The notes under the pieces were generated by a model. It saw only the letters and a program-made list of their open reading frames with translations. It was not told the DNA's origin and did not search any database. 13,717 bases of DNA from Elusimicrobiota bacterium (GTDB taxonomy: Bacteria; Elusimicrobiota; Elusimicrobia; Elusimicrobiales; Elusimicrobiaceae), in NCBI GenBank assembly GCA_031258375.1, contig JAIRMX010000031.1, positions 1-13,717 on the forward strand, read 5' to 3'. The translations under genes and the position numbers were made by a program. Shown in pieces: positions 6,208-10,768 of the stretch. How positions within the stretch are numbered: the first letter of the stretch is position 1; every line of letters starts with the position of its first letter.

Positions 6208-6644
6208 TTGTGCCCCCTAAATATATGGCATACCGTGCACCCGTTTTCTTTAAACATTTTGGCGCAGGCGGCGGCGTCTTCAAAAACAATAATGTCTTCT
6301 TCCGGGTACAGATCTTTAATTATGCCCAAAGCGCGTTCTTTAACATTCGCCGACGGGCTGTCGTCGCCGTCGGCGCGCATATAAATTTGGCTGTAATATG
6401 GATACGTAAGCCCAATGTTTTTGTTCAGCCATTGCTCTGTTTTTTCGCGCGTCGCATCCCGCCTTGCGGTTATAAAAAGTATTCTATGATACGGCATAAA
6501 GGCCATTATCTGCGCAAGCGGCGTTAATGGCAGATCCTCTATCTTATTTTCAAAGATTTCGCGCTCTCGTTCGTTTCGGCAGTTTAAATGCTTGATCTCG
6601 CTTTTATCCGCCAATACTCCGTCTATATCAAAAATTGCTATCAT
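6204..6644 (-). CDS. HAD-superfamily phosphatase, like the 3'-phosphatase domain of phage polynucleotide kinase
   Basis: A 146-aa single-domain hydrolase. Motif I is FDIDGVLAD (D6 nucleophile, D8 acid/base). Motif II is LFITARRD (T59). A lysine of motif III lies near K102 (NVKERAL), and motif IV is VFEDAAA (E122, D123). Length and the TARRD pattern resemble phage HAD phosphatases related to the PseT phosphatase domain, which remove 3'-phosphates from nucleic acid ends; the actual substrate is not shown. There is no kinase P-loop, so it is phosphatase only. A good ribosome binding site (AGAGGT) lies 6 nt before the ATG. Its stop overlaps the start of the next gene. Confidence 0.8.
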   Translation of the reverse strand: MIAIFDIDGVLADKSEIKHLNCRNEREREIFENKIEDLPLTPLAQIMAFMPYHRILFITARRDATREKTEQWLNKNIGLTYPYYSQIYMRADGDDSPSANVKERALGIIKDLYPEEDIIVFEDAAACAKMFKENGCTVCHIFRGHK

Positions 6645-6664
6645 TTTTTACCTCTAGTTTTTCT

Positions 6665-6700
6665 CCCTCTCCTTGAGGGGAGAGGGCTGGGGTGAGGGTG
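6665..6700. repeat. REP/MITE-like repeat (CCCTCTCC palindrome plus GGGGTGAGGGTG)
   Basis: CCCTCTCC (6665-6672) and GGAGAGGG (6679-6686) form a hairpin, followed by CTGGGGTGAGGGTG. From memory this combination is a dispersed repeat found in intergenic DNA of many bacteria. It lies between the HAD gene and the 45-aa membrane ORF. It is GC-rich against AT-rich surroundings, which supports insertion as a mobile repeat. Confidence 0.6.
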
Positions 6701-6709
6701 TTCTTTCCC

Positions 6710-6847
6710 TCAAAACCACACGCTCTTTATCAGGCACAAAACAAATATTGCGCCCGGCACGCATAACGCAAGCATCAACGCTTCCATTACCGCGCAAAAC
6801 ATATCCTCTTGCTTTGTTATTATTTTTTCGTTTTCGAATTCAAACAT
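6710..6847 (-). CDS. Small phage membrane protein (45 aa)
   Basis: The ATG at 6847 begins one base after the stop of the preceding gene (GATTAAAATG). AGGTAGG about 10 nt upstream can serve as ribosome binding site. The first 15 residues are charged (MFEFENEKIITKQED). Residues about 17-40 form one hydrophobic transmembrane segment containing LMLALCVPGAIFVLCLI, and the short tail is KSVWF. Tight packing in the early operon supports a real gene. Function is unknown; size alone does not make it a holin. Confidence 0.65.
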   Translation of the reverse strand: MFEFENEKIITKQEDMFCAVMEALMLALCVPGAIFVLCLIKSVWF

Positions 6848-6848
6848 T

Positions 6849-7112
6849 TTAATCGCCTACCTTTTCGTATCTCGCCTCAAACATATCCGGCTTGCACACG
6901 TAAAACTCGCCCGCAGCGGGCTTGATTATATAATCTCCCTTTAATAGTTTTATATTTTCTCCTTCGGTTTTTATGTAATACTCGTTGCAATCCTCATTAT
7001 AACGCAAAATATCGTTGCCCACGAAGTTTTGCACCGCTATTATATTGTCTTCGCGCTGGTACTGTATAGCCTCAATTACTACCAGTTTGTTTCTATATTT
7101 TTGTACACTCAT
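6849..7112 (-). CDS. Conserved phage hypothetical protein (GDYIIKPAAGEFYVCKPDMFEARYE type)
   Basis: This 87-aa protein belongs to a family common in tailed phages and prophages: a KYRNKLVVIEAIQYQ start and a C-terminal GDYIIKPAAGEFYVCKPD motif ending in FEARYEKV (residues about 59-84). No biochemical role is known to me. GAGG, 9 nt before the ATG, overlaps the stop of the upstream gene. It is followed one base later by the 45-aa membrane ORF. Confidence 0.85.
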   Translation of the reverse strand: MSVQKYRNKLVVIEAIQYQREDNIIAVQNFVGNDILRYNEDCNEYYIKTEGENIKLLKGDYIIKPAAGEFYVCKPDMFEARYEKVGD

Positions 7113-7121
7113 TTTTTTACC

Positions 7122-7316
7122 TCACAATAATTGCTTCGCATATATTTGCTGATACATGCTATTTTTATAAAACGCTCTCAATGTTTGCGCTTTGCCGTTT
7201 ATCTTTCTCGCGGCGTAAGGCCGTCCGTTTGCCGCCCTCTTATCGTCGGTGCAAAGCGGTAATTCCGCCTTTACAAGTTTGCCCGCTGTCGTTCCGCCCT
7301 TATTTACTATTTTCAT
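7122..7316 (-). CDS. Small basic phage protein (64 aa), unknown function
   Basis: The ATG at 7316 follows the stop of a 16-aa micro-ORF by one base (TGA-T-ATG) and has no convincing ribosome binding site, so it is probably translated by coupling. A TTG at 7355 in the same frame lacks support. The protein is rich in Lys and Arg, with the segment DDKRAANGRPYAARKINGK at about residues 37-55, and has no recognised domain. Its stop overlaps the ribosome binding site of the next gene. Confidence 0.6.
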   Translation of the reverse strand: MKIVNKGGTTAGKLVKAELPLCTDDKRAANGRPYAARKINGKAQTLRAFYKNSMYQQIYAKQLL

Positions 7317-7317
7317 A

Positions 7318-7368
7318 TCAATCCAATACCCAAAGAATAAACCATATAGCAACAATAAAAGTTAACAT
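7318..7368 (-). CDS. 16-aa hydrophobic micro-ORF upstream of the 64-aa gene
   Basis: ATG at 7368 encodes MLTFIVAIWFILWVLD followed by TGA. It has the best ribosome binding site in the neighbourhood (AAGGAG, 8 nt spacing), placed over the stop of the upstream gene. The TGA is one base from the next ATG. It may be a small membrane peptide or a leader that feeds ribosomes to the next gene. Confidence 0.5.
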   Translation of the reverse strand: MLTFIVAIWFILWVLD

Positions 7369-7370
7369 AG

Positions 7371-7556
7371 CTATTCTCCTTTGCCTCTTTTGCCCCACAT
7401 CAGCCTTTCTTCAGCGCGGCAGGCCGCAAAGCTTTTTATAAACTTGCGGCGTTTTGCGGCGCGTTTGCGCAGTATATGCCCGCGCAAACCTCCGGTTCTC
7501 GGGTCCCATTCCAGCCAGTCCGGCCGGCATATGCATAACGGATTTTTTACGGTCAC
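7371..7556 (-). CDS. First gene of the leftward phage operon, small basic protein (61 aa, GTG start)
   Basis: GTG at 7556 is chosen as the start because AAGAGG lies 5-6 nt upstream. The longer TTG-started frame at 7589 begins inside a terminator stem and is unlikely. The product is very basic. It begins MTVKNPLCICRPDWLEWDP and contains GHILRKRAAKRRKFIKSF, compatible with nucleic-acid binding, but no family is recognised. The last codons carry the ribosome binding site of the micro-ORF. An intrinsic terminator-like hairpin ends about 20 bp before the GTG, which suggests attenuation or antitermination of the whole operon. Confidence 0.6.
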   Translation of the reverse strand: MTVKNPLCICRPDWLEWDPRTGGLRGHILRKRAAKRRKFIKSFAACRAEERLMWGKRGKGE

Positions 7557-7577
7557 GTTTTCCTCTTTTTTTTTGAC

Positions 7578-7621
7578 AAAAAAACCCAAGATATTTTAGC
7601 TTGCCAGCATTATCTTGGGTT
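7578..7621 (-). terminator. Strong intrinsic terminator (or attenuator) before the phage early operon
   Basis: A perfect 11-bp stem (AACCCAAGATA at 7583-7593 with TATCTTGGGTT at 7611-7621) is followed, on the minus strand, by seven T. It would stop leftward transcription coming from the tRNA/spoVG side. The first phage gene starts only about 20 bp further on, with no room for a promoter in between. Confidence 0.7.
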
Positions 7622-7630
7622 CGAGATCGC

Positions 7631-7673
7631 AAAGCGGGAGGCTCTGCGATGGAAGAATTGCTCCCGTTTTTTG
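7631..7673 (+). terminator. Terminator-like hairpin pointing rightward (CGGGAG/CTCCCG)
   Basis: CGGGAG (7635-7640) pairs with CTCCCG (7661-7666), and flanking A and T bases extend the stem. TTTTTT follows on the plus strand. The 20-nt loop is long. On the minus strand ATCGCA inside the loop can pair with TGCGAT outside it, giving a possible pseudoknot. Confidence 0.4.
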
Positions 7674-7691
7674 TTGCGACTGCATCTTTTT

Positions 7692-7733
7692 TGAGGTTCG
7701 CGCGCTGCTGGCCGCGCGCGCCCTCATTTTTTT
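7692..7733 (+). terminator. GC-rich rightward terminator-like hairpin
   Basis: TGAGG (7692-7696) pairs with CCTCA (7722-7726), and inside it CGCGCG (7699-7704) pairs with CGCGCG (7713-7718). Seven T follow (7727-7733). It fits an intrinsic terminator for plus-strand transcription, although no plus-strand gene is present to its left. Confidence 0.5.
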
Positions 7734-7743
7734 ACAAATAAAT

Positions 7744-7774
7744 AAAGCACCAACTCAAAACGAGCTGGTGCTTT
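7744..7774 (-). terminator. 13-bp hairpin, probable leftward terminator
   Basis: The arms at 7744-7756 and 7762-7774 (AAAGCACCAACTC / GAGCTGGTGCTTT, 5-nt loop) match at 12 of 13 positions. The odd position is a G-U pair only in the minus-strand RNA, which favours leftward function. T-rich ATTTATTTG follows on that strand. It may end the spoVG/tRNA-Gln transcript. Confidence 0.5.
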
Positions 7775-7850
7775 AGTTAAAGCTAAATTTTTGCTAATAT
7801 ATATATTCAAGTACAACGCCAATTTTGAATGGTTCTTGTTGTTTGAAAAT

Positions 7851-7917
7851 TTTGATTATTTAAGTTATTGGAAATTTTTTGATTATTTAATTCAAAAAAT
7901 TCAAAAAACTTAAATAA
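7851..7917. repeat. Nested inverted repeats and 13-bp direct repeat in AT-rich DNA
   Basis: The outer arms TTATTTAAGTT (7856-7866) and AACTTAAATAA (7907-7917) are perfect 11-mers. The inner arms AATTTTTTGA (7873-7882) and TCAAAAAATT (7892-7901) are perfect 10-mers. TTTGATTATTTAA occurs at 7851-7863 and 7878-7890, and TTCAAAAAA occurs twice in tandem (7891-7908). Possible roles are an integrase/accessory-factor binding region or a weak bidirectional terminator. Confidence 0.6.
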
Positions 7918-8002
7918 CGGATAAGCAATTTTTAATTGGATTTTTATTGTGGTTTTTTGAAGTATCAATTGGCGCGGTGCCGTTTGGGGAAACGTTATAC
8001 AT

Positions 8003-8073
8003 CTTCCGGGCTAGGGATCGAACCTAGGACTGCCCCTCCAAAGGGGGACGTGTTACCGCTACACCACCCGGAA
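8003..8073 (-). tRNA. tRNA-Gln (anticodon UUG)
   Basis: All cloverleaf parts can be read on the minus strand. The acceptor TTCCGGG/CCCGGAA is perfect (7 bp). The D stem is GTGT/ACAC with loop AGCGGTA. The anticodon loop CTTTGGA gives TTG, and its stem has four C-G pairs with a U-C mismatch at 27-43. The T stem CTAGG/CCTAG carries loop TTCGATC. The discriminator is G, as usual for glutamine tRNAs. CCA is not encoded. It lies 9 bp after the spoVG stop and is probably processed from the same transcript. The prophage begins at its 3' side. Confidence 0.93.
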
Positions 8074-8082
8074 ATAATATAT

Positions 8083-8394
8083 TTATTTATTTTCAGTATT
8101 TTCCGCCGCAGGCTTGGACTTTGGCGTATCTTGCGGTTTTTTTGCAAGTTCCTCTTCGTATGCTTTAAGCACGTTTTCTTCCAAATATTTGCGGAAATCC
8201 TGATTTATCGGATGCATTATGTCTTTATGCGAACCGTCGGGAAGTTTTTTTGATGGCATACATAAAAATACTCCTTTTGTGCCTTCTACGACTTTCATGT
8301 TGCGCGCCACGAAAGAATCGTCGAAAGTAACGCTTGCGAAAGCTTTTAAACGTTCTTCGCCCATTAAGTGTATTCTTATTTCAGTTATTTTCAT
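8083..8394 (-). CDS. spoVG: SpoVG family RNA/DNA-binding regulator
   Basis: A 103-aa protein. The SpoVG core is clear: MKITEIRIHL at the start, LKAFASVTFDDSFVARNMKV at 16-35, FLCMPSKKLPDGSHKDIMHP at 43-62, then INQDFRKYLEENVLKAYEEE. SpoVG proteins are small dimeric nucleic-acid-binding regulators found in both spore-forming and non-spore-forming bacteria, so this does not imply sporulation. The last 20 residues are a Lys/Pro/Glu-rich tail. GGAGG lies 8 nt before the ATG, inside the ispE 3' end (14-bp overlap). It is cotranscribed with ispE and probably tRNA-Gln. Confidence 0.95.
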   Translation of the reverse strand: MKITEIRIHLMGEERLKAFASVTFDDSFVARNMKVVEGTKGVFLCMPSKKLPDGSHKDIMHPINQDFRKYLEENVLKAYEEELAKKPQDTPKSKPAAENTENK

Positions 8395-9304
8395 AATTTA
8401 TCCTCCAGAAATGCGTTAAAAAAACCGTTGCTGCGTCAACGTTTATTTTCTCCGCAATTTTCTGCGCTTTTGCTTCATCATTTGTAAATGCAAACACGCA
8501 CGAGCCGGAGCCTGACATAAGCGCAGCGTCCGCTCCAAATGCAAGCATGTCTTTTTTCAACTTTCCAACACTGCCAAGACGTTTCAACACGCAATCTTCC
8601 AGTTTGTTATATATCAAAGATCTCCATTCTTCAAAGCGACTGCCGCTTTCGATACTATTTATTAGTTTATTAAGATTTGAGATGTTCGTCAAGATTTTAT
8701 CTTCGGAATTTAGTCTTAACCTTTGGTATGCTTCCTTTGTGCTCGACGGTTGGCCGGGGTAAGCTATTATTATATAAGGAGAGGATATACGATTTTGTAC
8801 GGGGGTAATAATTTCTCCTATTCCTTCGCCTTTTGCAAAAGTGAAGTCGTAAAGGAAAAACGGAACGTCGGCGCCGAGTTTTGCCGCGAGTTTGACGATA
8901 TCTTTCATTCGCTTGGCGTTTGTTTCTATATTAAACAAAGCGCAAAGGCCTTTTATAATTGCCGCCGCGTCGGAAGAGCCGCCGCCGAGTCCCGAAGAGG
9001 GGGGCACATTTTTCTCAAGCCGTATCGAACAATTCGTTTTTATGGCAAAAAAATCAAAAAACGCGTCGGCGGCTTTATACGCCAGGTTTGTTTTACCGCT
9101 TTTGATATTTCCGGCAAAAGGTCCTTTCAGTTTTAACTCTATTGAAACGGAGTCTGATTTTTCTACAGCTATTTTCACATTATCGCCAAATGCGGTTTTT
9201 GCAAACAGCGTGGATATATCGTGGTACTTGTTTTCTCGTTTGCCTAAAACTTCAAGAAAAAGGTTTATTTTTGCCGGCGCAAATACGGAAATTTCACGAC
9301 TCAT
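8381..9304 (-). CDS. ispE: 4-diphosphocytidyl-2-C-methyl-D-erythritol kinase
   Basis: This 307-aa GHMP kinase carries out the ATP-dependent 2-phosphorylation step of the MEP isoprenoid pathway in the cytosol. Motif 1 is PAKINLFLEV at 10-19, with catalytic K12. The ATP-binding loop is PPSSGLGGGSSDAAA at 101-115. GADVPFF at 144-150 carries catalytic D146. The C-terminal GHMP motif MSGSGSCVFAF lies at 263-273. Length is normal and the enzyme looks intact. The ATG overlaps the stop of the MORN-repeat gene (ATGA), and spoVG overlaps its end. The MEP route makes the host a bacterium that does not depend on the mevalonate pathway. Confidence 0.97.
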   Translation of the reverse strand: MSREISVFAPAKINLFLEVLGKRENKYHDISTLFAKTAFGDNVKIAVEKSDSVSIELKLKGPFAGNIKSGKTNLAYKAADAFFDFFAIKTNCSIRLEKNVPPSSGLGGGSSDAAAIIKGLCALFNIETNAKRMKDIVKLAAKLGADVPFFLYDFTFAKGEGIGEIITPVQNRISSPYIIIAYPGQPSSTKEAYQRLRLNSEDKILTNISNLNKLINSIESGSRFEEWRSLIYNKLEDCVLKRLGSVGKLKKDMLAFGADAALMSGSGSCVFAFTNDEAKAQKIAEKINVDAATVFLTHFWRINYENN

Positions 9305-10095
9305 TTTACTGCTCCTTTTTTACCGCCGGCCCGAGAGGGCAATTCTTCATTTTGCAGCAACTTGGCGCGTCTATAAAACTGTTTTGTTCTTATTGTCCCG
9401 TCCGGTTCAAAAACAATCCTTTCTCCGTCAATAAGTCCGTTTTCGTAGAATTCCTCAAGATATATTTTGCCGTCGGGATAGTATCCTGTCCGTTTGCCGG
9501 TAAGCTTGCCCGCTTTAAAATTTTCTTCGTACATTATGCGGCCGGTTTCATAATAGAAAAATTTTTGGCCTTCCACAAGATCGTTTTTATAAACGCAAGA
9601 GCTTTGTTTGGCTCCGCTTTGATAAAATATCTCGCTCGTTCCTTCAAGGAGTCCGTTTTTAAAATTTTCTACCGCGACTATATCGCCTTTCAAATTATAC
9701 GATATTCTGCTTCCGTGAAGTTTGCCGTGCAAATATTGAGCTTTTTGCTCGTTTAAGACGCCTTTTGTAAAATTGAAAAACCTGGCTTCGCCTTCTTTAA
9801 AGCCGTTTTCATAATTCTCCACCGATATTACGCGGCCTTGTCTATCGTAAGTTTTTACTTCTCCATGTATAATTCCGTTTTTAAAAAAGGCGTTTTGTTT
9901 AATGCCGGCGCCGCGGTAGAATTCTTTTGCTTCCCCGCTGAAAGGCTCTCCGGAGGAATCTATAATATTGCCTTCAATATCCAGAGTCTGGCGCGCGATT
10001 TCCCGGTTGTCAATATAAAAAATCCGCTCTTCAAAACGCGTGACGTACGTTTTGCCTTGTTCCTCAAGAGTTGGGATAACGCTTTTTTCTTTCAT
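9301..10095 (-). CDS. MORN-2 repeat protein (YwqK-like)
   Basis: This 264-aa protein is built almost wholly from about eight repeats with a 24-residue period, at residues about 53-243. The pattern is G-E-(x)-F-Y-(x)-G-(x)5-(E)-F-K-N-G-L-(x)-E, for example GERIVFEPDGTIRTKQFY. Such MORN-2 repeats form beta-hairpin stacks, often annotated as YwqK-type antitoxins, but no toxin gene is adjacent and the label says little about function. No signal peptide or membrane segment is visible. It is the first gene of the ispE-spoVG-tRNA-Gln unit. No ribosome binding site is visible; a -10 box ends 7 bp before the ATG. Confidence 0.85.
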   Translation of the reverse strand: MKEKSVIPTLEEQGKTYVTRFEERIFYIDNREIARQTLDIEGNIIDSSGEPFSGEAKEFYRGAGIKQNAFFKNGIIHGEVKTYDRQGRVISVENYENGFKEGEARFFNFTKGVLNEQKAQYLHGKLHGSRISYNLKGDIVAVENFKNGLLEGTSEIFYQSGAKQSSCVYKNDLVEGQKFFYYETGRIMYEENFKAGKLTGKRTGYYPDGKIYLEEFYENGLIDGERIVFEPDGTIRTKQFYRRAKLLQNEELPSRAGGKKGAVK

Positions 10096-10102
10096 ATTTT
10101 TA

Positions 10103-10108
10103 ATTGTA
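10103..10108 (-). promoter_or_regulatory. -10 element of the MORN-ispE-spoVG-tRNA operon, possibly leaderless
   Basis: TACAAT on the minus strand lies 7 bp before the ATG of the MORN-repeat gene. A weak -35-like TTTAAT lies 16 bp further upstream. With no Shine-Dalgarno sequence, transcription would begin at or next to the ATG. Confidence 0.4.
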
Positions 10109-10229
10109 CTAAAAATAAAGCATTATTAAAAAGTTTAATATTTAAATTTAAAATGAGGCCGTAGAATTTTGTCAAAAACATACAATATGCCAAAATCATA
10201 TTTGAAGCGTATATCTTACGCGTCAACTA

Positions 10230-10257
10230 TTGACAAGCACAGGCAAAATCATATATT
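10230..10257 (+). promoter_or_regulatory. Sigma70-type promoter of thioredoxin
   Basis: TTGACA (10230-10235) and TATATT (10252-10257) are 16 bp apart. Transcription would start near 10264 and give a leader of about 37 nt that contains GGAGGAGGG before the thioredoxin ATG. Confidence 0.65.
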
Positions 10258-10300
10258 CTAAAGTATAAGACGTTTTTTGTCCGGAGGAGGGAATTATAAT

Positions 10301-10618
10301 ATGGAAATACATTTGACTAATGACAATTTTGCCAAAGAAGTCTTGGAACATAAAGGGGTTGTTCTGGTTGATTTTTGGGCGCCGTGGTGCGGCCCTTGCA
10401 GGATGCTGGGGCCGGTTATCGAAGAACTTGCAAACGAATATTCCGCTAAAGCAAAAATATGCAAATTAAATACCGACGACGCAAGCGAAATAAGCGCGCA
10501 GTACCGCATCGCTTCGATACCGACGATAATAATATTTAAAGACGGCGCGCCGAAAGTTCAATTGACAGGCCTTCAAAGCAAAGAAGAATTAAAAAAACAG
10601 CTTGACGCCAATTTATAA
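10301..10618 (+). CDS. trxA: Thioredoxin
   Basis: A 105-aa cytosolic disulfide reductase. The active site WCGPC lies at 29-33 (C30, C33) after VLVDFWAP. The cis-proline loop SIPT lies at 72-75 (P74). The length is that of classical thioredoxin 1. The start at 10301 is chosen because GGAGGAGGG ends about 9 nt upstream; a longer TTG-started frame at 10277 would translate the ribosome binding site itself. The gene is divergent from the MORN-ispE operon. The 150-bp gap to polA shows no strong terminator. Confidence 0.96.
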   Translation: MEIHLTNDNFAKEVLEHKGVVLVDFWAPWCGPCRMLGPVIEELANEYSAKAKICKLNTDDASEISAQYRIASIPTIIIFKDGAPKVQLTGLQSKEELKKQLDANL

Positions 10619-10768
10619 CTTTAGTAATATATCAACATAGCATTAACGGCCTTTTTTACTTGTCTTAAGGCATTGCGCCTGTTGGAAATTATGTGCGCTG
10701 ATAAAAAATAAATTAATAGGAGCTTTAATTAACCGCGTCTTTTATTTTGCCCGCCTTTTATTATAATT

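Larger units (their letters stand above)
7622..8002. other. Gene-free spacer between the phage operon and tRNA-Gln
   Basis: No convincing gene is seen on either strand. The left half holds the hairpins annotated separately. The right half (about 7790-7960) is very AT-rich, with nested and direct repeats. The stretch starts exactly at the tRNA-Gln 3' end, so it is the likely site of a prophage attachment region. No clear promoter is visible; TTGATA near 7963 on the minus strand lacks a good -10. Confidence 0.5.

Noticed and set aside
2152..7634. The 13-mer GCTTTGCGATCTC at 2152-2164 recurs inverted at 7622-7634
   Set aside because: A 13-bp match somewhere in 13.7 kb on both strands is expected by chance about once or more, and the flanks do not extend it.
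7596..7727. 43-aa minus-strand ORF (starts MRARAASSARTSKKMQ)
   Set aside because: It is composed of hairpin arms, its end lies in the loop of the terminator at 7578-7621, and no ribosome binding site is present. Structure explains the sequence better than coding.
9301..10095. Toxin-antitoxin system suggested by the usual YwqK antitoxin label
   Set aside because: No toxin-like gene lies next to it; both neighbours are housekeeping genes (ispE, thioredoxin).
10762..10767. Perfect TATAAT just before the polA ATG
   Set aside because: Only one base separates it from the ATG, so transcription would start inside the gene, and there is no -35 at proper spacing. Probably chance in AT-rich DNA.
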